Shown: positions 37,014-45,942, counted from the first letter of the stretch. The stretch is 51,748 nucleotides of DNA from an uncultured bacterium (GCA_949283255.1 CASDRS010000001.1:1-51748), one strand, 5' to 3'. The notes: generated by a model from the letters alone, not told the origin. Program-made: numbers and translations.

Positions 37014-37391
37014 CTATGACATTAAATGATAATATTTCATGTAATCAGCCATAATCATAGAACTTGTCGCATTTGCGACATTGGCTTTGATTTCCTGATC
37101 TTTATCGCTTTCAGAGGTGTCTTTAACCTGTTCTTGTTCTTTTTTTCTGTCTTCGGCAATTTTTTCTTCTTGCATTTCTTGAATGAAGTTTTCAACTTCT
37201 TCTTCGATTTGTTGAAGTTTAGCTTTATCGCCTTCATAGGAGCCTGTGGATTCAATGCCGGCTTCTTGCAAAGTTCCCAAAACCTTCGCCCAATCTTGAT
37301 AGTTAGGGACAGCTGCACCCTGAGCTTGTGCAGCGGCTTGAGCTTTTTTTAAATCATCCTCGGATTCAATTCCGTTAACTTTATAAGCCAT
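37014..37391 (-). CDS. Unknown 125-aa acidic coiled-coil protein
   Basis: I do not recognise this family. The protein is rich in Glu, Lys, Gln and Ala and almost certainly helical: A-A-A-Q-A-Q-G-A-A near residue 20, then E-E-E-V-E-N-F-I-Q-E-M-Q-E-E-K (about 67-82), ending in a conserved-looking M-A-D-Y-M-K-Y-Y. No signal or transmembrane span is seen. A fair ribosome site (GAGGAG) lies upstream. It sits 55 bases before the agmatinase gene on the same strand. Confidence 0.6.
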   Translation of the reverse strand: MAYKVNGIESEDDLKKAQAAAQAQGAAVPNYQDWAKVLGTLQEAGIESTGSYEGDKAKLQQIEEEVENFIQEMQEEKIAEDRKKEQEQVKDTSESDKDQEIKANVANATSSMIMADYMKYYHLMS

Positions 37392-37666
37392 CTGAATACT
37401 CCTCTCATTACTTCTCTTTAAATATATAAAGTAAAATAAATTGACCTGATTTCAGATTGCTCAAATATTGTAATGAAACTTAATAATACTATTGTTTATA
37501 TAAAAATAAAATAATTAGAAATATTAAGAAAAATTTACAAAAAAGTCGAAAAGTTCTGATAATACTTGCTTTAGGATAACAGTAATATATTTGAAAGTGT
37601 GCCTACATTAAAAAAACGAACATGTTAAGTTATTTAAATATTTATATTGAAAATCAAGAATACCGC
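37392..37666. other. Divergent spacer before the ribosomal operon
   Basis: These 275 bases are AT-rich and contain no credible gene. They hold the upstream region of the 125-aa protein. Confidence 0.45.
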
Positions 37667-37694
37667 TTGCATTCAAATATTTTGCAAGTATTAT
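37667..37694 (+). promoter_or_regulatory. Promoter of the infA-ribosomal operon
   Basis: TTGCAT (37667-37672), a 16-base spacer and TATTAT (37689-37694; TATAAC at 37692 is an alternative). Confidence 0.6.
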
Positions 37695-37699
37695 AACAT

Positions 37700-37803
37700 G
37701 TGGACACCAAATTGGGTGTACTATGCACATGTGAAAAAATGGCGCTACCCATAATAGAAATAAGGGTACGTCTTGTAGTAGACAAGCCGAAAAAGAGGAA
37801 TAT
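37700..37803 (+). promoter_or_regulatory. Structured leader of the infA operon
   Basis: This leader of about 100 bases has three successive hairpins: ACACC/GGTGT, then ACCC/GGGT, then CTTGT/ACAAG, followed by an AGAGGAA ribosome site before infA. It could bind a ribosomal protein or simply protect the message. Confidence 0.5.
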
Positions 37804-38019
37804 ATGTCAAAAGACGTTATTGAAATAGAAGGTACGATAGTCGAGTCCATGCCTAACGCAATGTTCAGGGTGCGACTGGAAAACGATCATGAGATACTTG
37901 CTCATATTTCCGGAAAGATTAGAAAAAATTTCATAAGAATTTTGCCGGGAGACAGAGTAAAAGTTGAAATGACACCTTACGATTTATCAAGAGGCAGAAT
38001 TACCTTCAGGCTAAAGTAG
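37804..38019 (+). CDS. infA: Translation initiation factor IF-1
   Basis: This is a small OB-fold factor that helps fMet-tRNA placement on the 30S subunit; 71 aa. It starts [13 protein letters not shown] and ends R-G-R-I-T-F-R-L-K, matching IF-1 end to end. It leads the operon, as is common when infA-rpmJ-rpsM-rpsK follow. Confidence 0.97.
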   Translation: MSKDVIEIEGTIVESMPNAMFRVRLENDHEILAHISGKIRKNFIRILPGDRVKVEMTPYDLSRGRITFRLK

Positions 38020-38054
38020 AAAATCTCACGAAATAAAATATAAAGGAAAAGAAA

Positions 38055-38168
38055 ATGAAAGTAAGATCATCAGTAAAAAAGATTTGCGATAAATGCAAAT
38101 GTATTAAAAGAAAAGGCAGAATTGCCGTAATCTGCGAAAACCCAAAACACAAACAAAGACAGGGTTAA
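38055..38168 (+). CDS. rpmJ: Ribosomal protein L36 (bL36)
   Basis: This is a 37-aa protein starting [11 protein letters not shown]. The zinc ligands C-x-x-C...C...H are at C-D-K-C, V-I-C and N-P-K-H, so it is the zinc-binding form. AAAGGAAAAG lies before ATG 38055. Confidence 0.96.
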   Translation: MKVRSSVKKICDKCKCIKRKGRIAVICENPKHKQRQG

Positions 38169-38342
38169 TTTAGCGGGAGTGAAGCTGGCTTATACGGTCA
38201 GTTTTACGTATAGCGGGCTTGAGTGAAGTTTTCAGGTTTGCAAAAGCGGTCGAATCGGCGGACAAAAGCAGTCGATGGTGAGGAAGGATTTATGCCTCAT
38301 ACCCAAAAAAATCTAACAACAAGAAAAGGAGAAAATTAAAAA
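38169..38342 (+). other. rpmJ-rpsM spacer with internal repeats
   Basis: These 174 bases are unusually long and GC-richer than their surroundings for this operon. They contain TAGCGGGAGTGAAG and TAGCGGGCTTGAGTGAAG as an internal repeat, the second being part of a motif also found at 7721. AAAAGCGGTCGAATCGGCGGA and AAAAGCAGTCGATGGTGAGG form a second pair. AAAAGGAG before rpsM is its ribosome site. The function is unknown; a regulatory RNA is possible. Confidence 0.5.
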
Positions 38343-38708
38343 ATGGCAAGACTAGTAGGGGTAGACTTACCTCGTAACAAAAGAATGATAATCGCTTTGA
38401 CATATATTTATGGTATCGGACCAAAAAGAAGCGAAAATATCCTTAAAGCAACAGGTATTTCACCTGATTTAAGAACAGATGATTTGACAGAAGAAGATAT
38501 TAAAAACCTTCGTAACGAATTGGCAAATTACCACATCGAAGGTGATTTGAGACGTGAAGTAACAATGCACATCAAACGTCTTCAAGAAATCGGTTCATAC
38601 AGAGGAATGCGTCACAAACGTAATCTTCCATGCCGTGGACAAAGAACAAAGACAAACGCAAGAACTCGTCGTGGTAAGAAGAACGGCGCAGTAGCTAAGA
38701 AGAAGTAA
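38343..38708 (+). CDS. rpsM: Ribosomal protein S13 (uS13)
   Basis: This is a 30S head protein, 121 aa. It has [24 protein letters not shown], and the C-terminal [21 protein letters not shown], as expected for S13. Length is normal. Confidence 0.97.
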   Translation: MARLVGVDLPRNKRMIIALTYIYGIGPKRSENILKATGISPDLRTDDLTEEDIKNLRNELANYHIEGDLRREVTMHIKRLQEIGSYRGMRHKRNLPCRGQRTKTNARTRRGKKNGAVAKKK

Positions 38709-38782
38709 TAATATATAAATAATATCGGAGCAATCCGATAGTAAGAAAAGAAAATAAAGTAAAAAAGATAAAGGATAAAAAA

Positions 38783-39169
38783 ATGGCAAGACCACAAAAA
38801 ACAAAGAAAAAAGAAAAGAAAAATGTATTGCAAGGTGTTGTACACATTCAGTCAACATTCAACAATACAATAGTAACTTCTACTGATACTCAAGGTAATG
38901 CTATTGCTTGGGCTACAGCTGGTGCAAGCGGATTTAAAGGAGCAAGAAAAGGAACTCCGTTCGCAGCTCAATCTGCAGCAGAATTAGTAGCAAAAAAATC
39001 TATTGACCAAGGTATGAAAAAAGTTGAAGTTCATATTAAGGGACCTGGTTCAGGTAGAGAAACTGCAATCAGAGCAATTCAGGCAGCTGGTTTAGAGATT
39101 ACTCTTATCAGAGACGTAACCCCTATTCCTCACAACGGATGCCGTCCACCAAAGAAACGTAGAGTTTAA
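38783..39169 (+). CDS. rpsK: Ribosomal protein S11 (uS11)
   Basis: This is a 30S platform protein, 128 aa. The centre S-T-F-N-N-T-I-V-T and [17 protein letters not shown], and the end [12 protein letters not shown], are diagnostic. The N terminus is Lys-rich. Confidence 0.97.
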   Translation: MARPQKTKKKEKKNVLQGVVHIQSTFNNTIVTSTDTQGNAIAWATAGASGFKGARKGTPFAAQSAAELVAKKSIDQGMKKVEVHIKGPGSGRETAIRAIQAAGLEITLIRDVTPIPHNGCRPPKKRRV

Positions 39170-39245
39170 TTTTTGTGATTACCTTCGGTTGCAAATCGAG
39201 GGTAATGCAATAATGATAATCTACATAATATAGTAGAACAATATA

Positions 39246-39293
39246 GACGGGGGCTTGCGAGACAGCCTAAACGCAAACCATAGATGCCCCGTC
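39246..39293 (+). promoter_or_regulatory. Hairpin leader before rpsD (candidate S4 binding site)
   Basis: An outer stem, GACGGGG (39246-39252) with CCCCGTC (39287-39293), encloses an inner stem, TTGCG (39255-39259) with CGCAA (39272-39276), ending 24 bases before the rpsD ATG and just upstream of its ribosome site. S4 is a classic autoregulator of its own operon, so this is a sensible place for a feedback site. There is no T run to make it a terminator. Confidence 0.6.
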
Positions 39294-39317
39294 AACAATA
39301 AAAGGAGAAATAATAAA

Positions 39318-39920
39318 ATGGCTAGATATACAGGACCTTCTAATAAATTATTTAGAAACAAGAAAGTAAAAGACTTGTCAAACAGAAAGTTAACATCTTC
39401 AATGAGACAGTCAGCTTCAGGTCAACACGGTGCAGTAAGAAAGAAACTTTCTGAATATGCAATCCATTTGGCTGAAAAGCAAAAAATCAGATTTACATAT
39501 CTTGTAAGTGAAAAACAATTCGAAAGATATTATAGCGAAGCTGCTAGAAGAAAAGGTGTTACAGGTACAATCTTGTTACAATTATTGGAATCAAGATTAG
39601 ATAACATTTTATTCAGAGCAGGTTTGGGTATTACTCGTAAGCAATCAAGACAAATCGTTAACCACGGTCACGTTCTTGTAAACGATAAGAAAGTAGATAT
39701 CCCATCATACTCAGTAAAAGCAGGTGATGTAATCACAATTAAGTCAAGAAGCACTCAGTTCTTGAAGAATGTAACAGAAATGATTGACTTGGCTTGTGCA
39801 CCGGCTTGGATGACAATTGATAAGGATGCATTAAAAATCACTTTCGATAGAATACCTGAAAGAGAAGAATTGGATCCAGAAATAAAAGAACAACTTGTAA
39901 TTGAATATTATTCTAAGTAA
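39318..39920 (+). CDS. rpsD: Ribosomal protein S4 (uS4)
   Basis: This is a primary 16S rRNA-binding protein and known translational regulator; 200 aa. M-A-R-Y-T-G-P start, an S4 RNA-binding domain near residue 91 (L-E-S-R-L-D-N-I-L-F-R-A-G; V-N-H-G-H-V-L-V-N). The longer frame from 39255 runs through the hairpin leader; ATG 39318 behind AAAGGAG is the true start. The N-terminal zinc Cys cluster is missing (the C-minus form). Confidence 0.97.
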   Translation: MARYTGPSNKLFRNKKVKDLSNRKLTSSMRQSASGQHGAVRKKLSEYAIHLAEKQKIRFTYLVSEKQFERYYSEAARRKGVTGTILLQLLESRLDNILFRAGLGITRKQSRQIVNHGHVLVNDKKVDIPSYSVKAGDVITIKSRSTQFLKNVTEMIDLACAPAWMTIDKDALKITFDRIPEREELDPEIKEQLVIEYYSK

Positions 39921-40066
39921 GGATTGTTGGTGTAAGCACCGATAGATCCAGGAGAGCGGATATCATTTTATTTTGAAAATTTATAAAAATAAGTTATCGA
40001 AAAAAAGGTATCCAAAGGCGGATTTAAAATCCAAAATAGTTATTTTTAAACTAGGAGATTAAAAGA
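39921..40066 (+). other. rpsD-rpoA spacer
   Basis: A small hairpin (GGTGTAAGCACC) and a longer GGATA...TATCC pairing are visible. AGGAG before ATG 40067 is the rpoA ribosome site. Nothing else is evident. Confidence 0.4.
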
Positions 40067-41035
40067 ATGGAATTAAAAATTAAATGCGTTAATACGACAA
40101 CAAGTTCAGACGGTTCCCAGTATGGTAAGTTTGTAATCGAACCTTTGGAAAAGGGTTTTGGTACAACTATCGGAAACTCTTTGAGACGTGTATTATTGTC
40201 AAGTCTTGAAGGTACAGCAGTTACATCAGCAAGAATTGAAGGTATTACACACGAATACACTGCAATTCCTGGTGTATTGGAAGATGTAATCGATGTAATG
40301 TTGAACCTAAAAGGTTTGGTCGTAAAGACAGACTCAAAAGAACCTCAACATTTACGTATAGACGTTGATAAACCTGGTGCTGTTCTAGCAAGTGATATTC
40401 AATTACCTGCAGGTGTAAAAGTTGTAAACCCTGACTGGTTAATTTGTACAGTAGCAGAAGGTGGTAGTTTCCACGCAGATGTTATTGTAGAAACAGGAAA
40501 AGGATATGTACCTCACGATGTTCCAAGAGATTCAAGAGGTATTTCAATCGACGTATTGCCTATTGATGCAACATTTATGCCTATCAAACGTGTAAGCTAC
40601 AATGTAGAAAACACACGTGTTGGTGATTCTATCGACTTTGATAAATTGACATTGGAAATTTGGTCTAACGGTTCAATTGAAGTAACAACTGCATTGAGCC
40701 AAGCTTCAAACTTGTTGATTGAACATTTTATGCAAATCACATCAATCACAGGTCAACCTGTAGTTGCTCCTGTAGCAAGTGTTGAAGAAGAAACAAAAGA
40801 AGACGAAAATGTTCCAAGTATGACAATCGAAGAACTTGAACTTTCAGTAAGAGCATACAACTGCTTGAAGAGAGCAAGTATCAACTCAATGGCTGAATTG
40901 TTGAAGAAATCTGAACACGATTTGTTGAACATCAAGAACTTCGGAAAGAAATCTTCAGATGAAGTAATTGAAAGATTACATCATTTCGGCTTGGACTTAG
41001 CTCCAAATCCTGAAGTAGAAGAAGAAGTAGGCTAA
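40067..41035 (+). CDS. rpoA: RNA polymerase alpha subunit
   Basis: This is the alpha subunit, 322 aa. The N-terminal assembly domain has FVIEPLEKGFGTTIGNSLRR (about 25-44). An acidic linker at about 238-255 leads to the C-terminal domain with E-L-E-L-S-V-R-A-Y-N-C-L-K-R-A (about 261), which binds UP elements and activators, and L-L-N-I-K-N-F-G-K-K-S. Both domains are complete. Confidence 0.97.
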   Translation: MELKIKCVNTTTSSDGSQYGKFVIEPLEKGFGTTIGNSLRRVLLSSLEGTAVTSARIEGITHEYTAIPGVLEDVIDVMLNLKGLVVKTDSKEPQHLRIDVDKPGAVLASDIQLPAGVKVVNPDWLICTVAEGGSFHADVIVETGKGYVPHDVPRDSRGISIDVLPIDATFMPIKRVSYNVENTRVGDSIDFDKLTLEIWSNGSIEVTTALSQASNLLIEHFMQITSITGQPVVAPVASVEEETKEDENVPSMTIEELELSVRAYNCLKRASINSMAELLKKSEHDLLNIKNFGKKSSDEVIERLHHFGLDLAPNPEVEEEVG

Positions 41036-41124
41036 GTTGTTTCCGATAGGATAGCAAAAAGTCTAACTTTTAAGACCATAACAATAAACAAAAATACAAA
41101 ATAATAATATAAGGAAAAGTAAAA

Positions 41125-41553
41125 ATGAGACACATGACAAAAAAACATACGCTAAGTAAGGCAAAGGATCAAAGAGATGCTTTGTTACGCGCTTTAGCAA
41201 CTGAGCTTTTTTTGCACGGTGAGATCAAAACAACTATGGCAAGAGCAAAAGCTTTAAGACCATACGCTGAAGAAATCATCACTTTAGCAAAGAAAGGCGA
41301 CTTAAGTGCAATACGTCAAGCTGCTCGTCATATTTATAACAAAGAAACCGGTAAATTTATCGATTTGAAGACTGGTGAAGTTTATGATGAAGCTGTAAAA
41401 GACAAAAAGCTTGCACCACAAACAGTTTTGAGAAAATTGTTTGTAGTAATCGGTAAGCAGTATTCAGATCGCAAAGGTGGATATACAAGAATCTTCAGAT
41501 TGCCACCTAGACGCGGTGATGCTTCTGAAATGGCTTTAATCCAATTGGTGTAA
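41125..41553 (+). CDS. rplQ: Ribosomal protein L17 (bL17)
   Basis: This is a 50S protein, 142 aa, rather longer than many L17s (about 120), with an insert near residues 75-95. It starts M-R-H-M-T-K-K-H-T-L; TTMARAKALRPYAEEIITLAKK is typical, and it ends in P-P-R-R-G-D-A-S-E-M-A-L-I-Q-L. It is followed after 5 bases by truA. Confidence 0.95.
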   Translation: MRHMTKKHTLSKAKDQRDALLRALATELFLHGEIKTTMARAKALRPYAEEIITLAKKGDLSAIRQAARHIYNKETGKFIDLKTGEVYDEAVKDKKLAPQTVLRKLFVVIGKQYSDRKGGYTRIFRLPPRRGDASEMALIQLV

Positions 41554-41558
41554 CGTAA

Positions 41559-42335
41559 ATGCGTTACGCCTTTCGGGTTCAGTATATAGGAAAGAATTAT
41601 GCGGGTAGCCAGTTACAATTGTGTAAAGGCGTTCCGATAGAGACTCCGACTATTCAAGGTGAACTCGAAAAGGCACTTTGTACTTTGATAAAAACTAAAA
41701 TGTGCGATGATGGCACATATAAAAGACCGATAAAGACAATCTTTTCCGGAAGGACGGATAGAGGCGTTAATTCGAGGGGACAGATTGTTCATTTTGATAC
41801 TGATGAATGTATTGTTGCTTCAAAGTTCCTTTATCAGATGAATGAAATTCTCCCGCCTGACATATCTGTTGATGAACTTAGAGAGGTCAGTGAAAAGTTT
41901 CATGCTCAAAAATCGGCTAAAAGCAGGCATTATAGATTTGAGTTTATCAATCGAAGATGTAAGAATGCTTTTGACGGTGATTTAATGAGGGTGAAATTTC
42001 CTATAGATGTTAATAGGATGCAAAAGTCTTTGGATTATCTTATAGGAGAACATGATTTTTCAAGTTTTAAAAGCTCCGGAACGCTTAACCCGAGCAAAGT
42101 TTGTACTTTAACGAAAGCCGAGTGTAAGAAGCTTGGTGATGTGGTTGTTATTGATATTGTAGGAAACAGGTTTTTGTACAATATGGTAAGAACCATAGTC
42201 GGTACTCTTCTAGAAATAGAAGGGCATAATTTGCAACCTGAGCATATGAAATATGTTTTGGAAGCGCACGATCGGACAAAAGCCGGTCAGACCGTTAGTC
42301 CTTACGGATTAACTTTATTAGAAGTAACTTATTAA
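41559..42335 (+). CDS. truA: tRNA pseudouridine synthase A
   Basis: This enzyme makes pseudouridine at positions 38-40 of tRNA anticodon arms; 258 aa. F-S-G-R-T-D-R-G-V-N-S-R-G-Q (about 67-80) holds the catalytic Asp in R-T-D-x-G-V. F-L-Y-N-M-V-R-T-I-V-G-T-L-L (about 206) is the second hallmark. The neighbours rplQ and rplM are the usual ones. Confidence 0.95.
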   Translation: MRYAFRVQYIGKNYAGSQLQLCKGVPIETPTIQGELEKALCTLIKTKMCDDGTYKRPIKTIFSGRTDRGVNSRGQIVHFDTDECIVASKFLYQMNEILPPDISVDELREVSEKFHAQKSAKSRHYRFEFINRRCKNAFDGDLMRVKFPIDVNRMQKSLDYLIGEHDFSSFKSSGTLNPSKVCTLTKAECKKLGDVVVIDIVGNRFLYNMVRTIVGTLLEIEGHNLQPEHMKYVLEAHDRTKAGQTVSPYGLTLLEVTY

Positions 42336-42356
42336 GAATATAAACGGAGAATTAGC

Positions 42357-42794
42357 ATGAAAACTTATTCAGCAAAGCCTCTACAAGTTGAAAGAAAATG
42401 GTATTTAATTGATGCGGAAGGCGAAATTTTGGGTCGTCTTGCAGCAAGAATTGCCAACATCTTAAGAGGAAAAAATAAACCTGAATACACTCCAAACATT
42501 GATACTGGCGATTTCGTAATCGTAATCAATGCAGACAAGGTTCGTGTAACAGGAAAAAAAGAAACAGATAAAATCTATCTTCACCATACCGGATATCCGG
42601 GTGGTTTAAAGAGCGCAAGCTTTAAAGAATTGATGGAAAAAGATGGCACATTGGCTCTTGAAAAAGCTGTAAAAGGAATGCTTCCACACAACACATTGGG
42701 CGCAGAACAATTGACAAAATTGAAAATCTATGCCGGAAGTGAACATCCTCACGCTGCACAAAAACCAATCGTGTTAGAAAAGGAGGCTAAATAA
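42357..42794 (+). CDS. rplM: Ribosomal protein L13 (uL13)
   Basis: This is an early-assembly 50S protein, 145 aa. [27 protein letters not shown], and [11 protein letters not shown] are diagnostic. Its stop overlaps the rpsI ATG by one base. Confidence 0.97.
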   Translation: MKTYSAKPLQVERKWYLIDAEGEILGRLAARIANILRGKNKPEYTPNIDTGDFVIVINADKVRVTGKKETDKIYLHHTGYPGGLKSASFKELMEKDGTLALEKAVKGMLPHNTLGAEQLTKLKIYAGSEHPHAAQKPIVLEKEAK

Positions 42795-43189
42795 TGGCAG
42801 ATAAAGAAATTATGGCAACAGGCCGTAGAAAAACCTCTATCGCAGTTGTAAAGCTTGTAAAAGGTAAAGGAAGAATTATCGTAAACGGTAAGACTTTGAG
42901 AAATTACATTGGAAACAGACCTGCTGTTGAAATGTTAGTATACAGACCTCTTGTATTAACTGACAATCAAGAAAAATATGATGTAAAAGTTAAGGCAATA
43001 GGTGGTGGTATCGTTGCTCAATGCGGCGCTATCAGACACGGTATTTCAAGAGCATTGGTAAAAGCTAATGAAGAATACAAAAATGTATTGAGAATGGAAG
43101 GTTTATTAACTCGTGACCCACGTGTTAAAGAACGTAAAAAATACGGTAGAAAAAGAGCTCGTAAGAGATTCCAATTCTCAAAACGTTAA
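42794..43189 (+). CDS. rpsI: Ribosomal protein S9 (uS9)
   Basis: This is a 30S head protein whose C-terminal tail reaches the P-site tRNA; 131 aa. A-T-G-R-R-K-T-S-I-A start, G-G-G-I-V-A-Q-C-G-A-I-R-H-G-I-S-R-A-L in the middle, and the Arg/Lys-rich end K-K-Y-G-R-K-R-A-R-K-R-F-Q-F-S-K-R. It is the last gene of the operon. Confidence 0.97.
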   Translation: MADKEIMATGRRKTSIAVVKLVKGKGRIIVNGKTLRNYIGNRPAVEMLVYRPLVLTDNQEKYDVKVKAIGGGIVAQCGAIRHGISRALVKANEEYKNVLRMEGLLTRDPRVKERKKYGRKRARKRFQFSKR

Positions 43190-43196
43190 TCGAAAA

Positions 43197-43225
43197 AATG
43201 CGGTTTTCAAAACCGCATTTTTTTT
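43197..43225 (+). terminator. Terminator of the ribosomal operon
   Basis: AATGCGGTTTT-CA-AAACCGCATT is a near-perfect stem followed by eight T. Confidence 0.92.
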
Positions 43226-43247
43226 GCAAAAAATTTTATTGGCAAAT

Positions 43248-43275
43248 TTGTATATGTAAGTTAATTGTGTATAAT
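43248..43275 (+). promoter_or_regulatory. Distal promoter of efp
   Basis: TTGTAT (43248-43253), a 16-base spacer and TATAAT (43270-43275). GTTAAAC and GTTTAAC at 43332-43360 form an inverted repeat downstream of it. Confidence 0.55.
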
Positions 43276-43392
43276 TTGAGATAAATGATTATTAAAGATT
43301 TATAGCAAAGCCTTTTGGGTCTGTTAGGATGGTTAAACGATCAGTTATAAGTTGTTTAACAAGTAAATAGTAGTAACATTTCGTAAATATAT

Positions 43393-43438
43393 TTGGAAAA
43401 AAGTTGTTTTTATGGTAAACTCAACTTACAAGTTGAGT
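43393..43438 (+). promoter_or_regulatory. Proximal efp promoter overlapped by a palindrome
   Basis: TTGGAA (43393-43398), a 17-base spacer and TAAACT (43416-43421). A perfect 9-2-9 inverted repeat, ACTCAACTT-AC-AAGTTGAGT (43419-43438), begins inside the -10. It could be an operator or a 5' hairpin. Confidence 0.6.
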
Positions 43439-43461
43439 ATTATTTAAAATAGGGGAAAAGT

Positions 43462-44019
43462 ATGATATCAGTAAATGACTTAAAAACCGGTTTGACACTA
43501 GAATTGGATAATGGGCTTTGGTCTGTTGTTGAATTTTTGCACGTAAAACCTGGTAAAGGAGCTGCATTTGTAAGAACTAAGCTAAAAAACGTTGAAACAG
43601 GTCAGGTAGTTGAAAAAACTTTCAGAGCTGGTGAAAAAGTTGGAAAGGCAACTTTGGACAGACGTGAAATGCAGTATTTGTATAAAGAAGGTTCTGAATT
43701 TGTAATGATGGATATGGAAACATACGAACAATTACAAGTTACTGCAGATCAAGTCGGTGACGGTGTTAAATATATGAAAGAAAATATGGTTGTTCAAGTG
43801 TTAATGCACGATGGAAGAATCATTGGTGTAGATATTCCTGCACACGTAGTATTGGAAGTAACAGATACACCACCTTCAGAAAAGGGTAATACAGCTCAAG
43901 GCGGTACTAAACCTGCTACATTAGAAACCGGTGCAGTAGTAAACGTTCCGTTCTTTATTTCAAACGGTGATAAAATCCGTGTTGATACAAGAACAAACGA
44001 GTATCTTGATAGAGCTTAA
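43462..44019 (+). CDS. efp: Elongation factor P
   Basis: EF-P rescues ribosomes stalled on proline runs; 185 aa. The loop H-V-K-P-G-K-G-A-A-F-V-R holds the Lys (about residue 32) that is modified in many bacteria. Three beta domains follow, ending R-V-D-T-R-T-N-E-Y-L-D-R-A. A modifying enzyme is not encoded here. It is grouped with accB-accC. Confidence 0.96.
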   Translation: MISVNDLKTGLTLELDNGLWSVVEFLHVKPGKGAAFVRTKLKNVETGQVVEKTFRAGEKVGKATLDRREMQYLYKEGSEFVMMDMETYEQLQVTADQVGDGVKYMKENMVVQVLMHDGRIIGVDIPAHVVLEVTDTPPSEKGNTAQGGTKPATLETGAVVNVPFFISNGDKIRVDTRTNEYLDRA

Positions 44020-44040
44020 TTATTATAGAAAGGCAATTAG

Positions 44041-44487
44041 ATGAAATTTGATATAGATTATATTGAAAAGCTCTCAAAAGTTTTAGCTGACAACGCTTTA
44101 ACAGAAATCTCATTGGAAGATGGAGAGCAAGCAATTACAATAAGAAAAGATGTTGTTGTTGCTCCGATGGCTGCAGCAGTTCCTGCACAGGCACCTGCTC
44201 CGGCTGCAGCACCAGCAGCAGCTCCGGCTCCAAAGGCTGAAGTTAAGAAGGGAACTCCTATTACTTCACCTATGGTTGGAACTTTTTATTCAGCACCTTC
44301 TCCTGATGCAGACGCATTTGTAGAAGTTGGCAAGACCGTTTCTAAAGGCGATAAGGTTTGTATTATCGAAGCTATGAAACTTATGAACGAAATTGAATCT
44401 GAAGTATCAGGTAAGGTTGTAGAAATTTGCGTTCAGGACGGTCAACCTGTCGAATTTGGCCAGGTTTTAATGTATATTGAAGAATAG
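44041..44487 (+). CDS. accB: Biotin carboxyl carrier protein of acetyl-CoA carboxylase
   Basis: This protein carries the biotin used to carboxylate acetyl-CoA in fatty-acid synthesis; 148 aa. An N-terminal domain is followed by an Ala/Pro-rich flexible linker (about 44-70) and the biotinyl domain with E-A-M-K-L-M-N-E-I (biotinylated Lys about residue 114). It starts 21 bases after efp. Confidence 0.97.
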   Translation: MKFDIDYIEKLSKVLADNALTEISLEDGEQAITIRKDVVVAPMAAAVPAQAPAPAAAPAAAPAPKAEVKKGTPITSPMVGTFYSAPSPDADAFVEVGKTVSKGDKVCIIEAMKLMNEIESEVSGKVVEICVQDGQPVEFGQVLMYIEE

Positions 44488-44503
44488 ATGTTATGAAGTT
44501 TAA

Positions 44504-44533
44504 TCGAGAAGGGCATAATGCTCTTCTCGTTTA
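44504..44533 (+). terminator. Attenuator-like hairpin between accB and accC
   Basis: CGAGAAGGGCAT-A-ATGCTCTTCTCG folds into a long stem with one wobble, followed by TTTATT. The short, mixed T tail suggests partial termination, which would lower accC relative to accB. Confidence 0.65.
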
Positions 44534-44548
44534 TTAGGGATAGATATT

Positions 44549-45901
44549 ATGTTTAGAAAAGTTTTAATCGCTAACAGAGGCGAAATTGCAGTAAGAATTA
44601 TAAGAGCTTGCCGTGAAATCGGAATTCCGACAGTAGCAATATATTCACAGGCAGATGCTAATTCACTGCACGTAAGACTTGCAACAGAGGCTTATTGTAT
44701 AGGGCCTGCGCAAAGTTCAAAAAGTTATTTGAGTATTCCGGCTATAATGGCTGCTGCTGATGTTTCAGGTGCCGATGCTATTCACCCGGGATACGGATTT
44801 ATGTCAGAAAGAGCTGATTTTGCTGAAATTTGTGAAAAGCAAGGTATAAAATTTATCGGACCTACAGCTGATGCAATGAGAAAAATGGGAGATAAAGCAA
44901 CAGCTCGTCAAACTATGATAGATAATGATGTTCCTGTAACTCCTGGAACAGGTATATTGAAGACTCCGGCTGAAGTAAAGGCTTTTGCTGCAAAAGTAGG
45001 TTATCCGATTATATTGAAGGCTACAGCTGGTGGCGGCGGAAAAGGTATGAGAATTTGTCGTTCTGATGCAGATGTTGAGGATAATATGAATTTGTGCCAA
45101 TCAGAGGCTCAAAGTTTCTTCGGTAATCCTGACGTTTATGCAGAAAAATATCTTGAAAATCCTCGTCATATTGAAGTTCAGATATTAGCCGATCAGTATG
45201 GAAATGTAGTTCACTTAGGTGAAAGAGATTGCTCTATCCAAAGACGTCATCAAAAATTATTGGAAGAAGCTCCATCTCCTGCTATAGATGAAAAAACCCG
45301 TCAGGAAATGGGTGCTGCTGCAGTTAGAGCTGCTAAGGCTATAAAATACGAAGGTGCCGGAACTTGCGAATTTTTGCTTGATCATGACGGTAAATGGTAT
45401 TTTATGGAAATGAATACTCGTATTCAGGTAGAGCACTGTGTTACTGAAATGATATCAAATATTGATTTGGTAAGAGAACAGATTATGGTTGCGGCTGGTG
45501 AACCGCTTGACTTTACTCAGGATCAGATTGTGTTGAGAGGACATGCTATTGAATGTCGTATTAATGCTGAAAATCCTGAAAAAGATTTTATGCCTAATCC
45601 TGGCGAGATAACAGGTTATGTTACTCCTGGCGGTTTTGGTGTAAGAGTTGATTCTCACGCATACCAAGATTATAAGATTCCTCCTTACTATGATTCAATG
45701 ATTGGTAAGTTGATTTGTTGGGGAAGAACCAGAAACGAAGCTCGCAGAAGAATGTATAGAGCTTTGAAAGAGTATGTTATTACCGGTATCGAGACAACTA
45801 TTCCTTTCCATCAGGAAATCATCGAGGATGAAGTCTTTATGAGCGGTAACTTTAATACAAGCTTTATTGAAGATTTTTATCGTAGAAAAGGAAAAAAATA
45901 A
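44549..45901 (+). CDS. accC: Biotin carboxylase subunit of acetyl-CoA carboxylase
   Basis: This ATP-grasp enzyme carboxylates biotin on AccB; 450 aa, normal. The N-terminal [16 protein letters not shown] is followed by G-G-G-G-K-G-M-R (about 163-170, ATP loop), [15 protein letters not shown], and [11 protein letters not shown] (about 287) with catalytic residues. It begins 61 bases after accB, past the attenuator-like hairpin. The carboxyltransferase genes accA and accD are not in the window. Confidence 0.97.
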   Translation: MFRKVLIANRGEIAVRIIRACREIGIPTVAIYSQADANSLHVRLATEAYCIGPAQSSKSYLSIPAIMAAADVSGADAIHPGYGFMSERADFAEICEKQGIKFIGPTADAMRKMGDKATARQTMIDNDVPVTPGTGILKTPAEVKAFAAKVGYPIILKATAGGGGKGMRICRSDADVEDNMNLCQSEAQSFFGNPDVYAEKYLENPRHIEVQILADQYGNVVHLGERDCSIQRRHQKLLEEAPSPAIDEKTRQEMGAAAVRAAKAIKYEGAGTCEFLLDHDGKWYFMEMNTRIQVEHCVTEMISNIDLVREQIMVAAGEPLDFTQDQIVLRGHAIECRINAENPEKDFMPNPGEITGYVTPGGFGVRVDSHAYQDYKIPPYYDSMIGKLICWGRTRNEARRRMYRALKEYVITGIETTIPFHQEIIEDEVFMSGNFNTSFIEDFYRRKGKK

Positions 45902-45909
45902 GGATTATA

Positions 45910-45942
45910 AAAGGCGGGGTTTTAAATCCCGCCTCTTTTTTA
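45910..45942. terminator. Terminator after accC
   Basis: AGGCGGGGTTT / AAATCCCGCCT (one mismatch) with T runs. It also faces the broken gene on the minus strand. Confidence 0.88.

Noticed and set aside
38595-38858. Hydrophobic minus-strand ORFs across rpsM-rpsK
   Set aside because: Reverse complements of Lys/Arg-rich ribosomal genes give Phe/Leu-rich frames; nothing supports expression.
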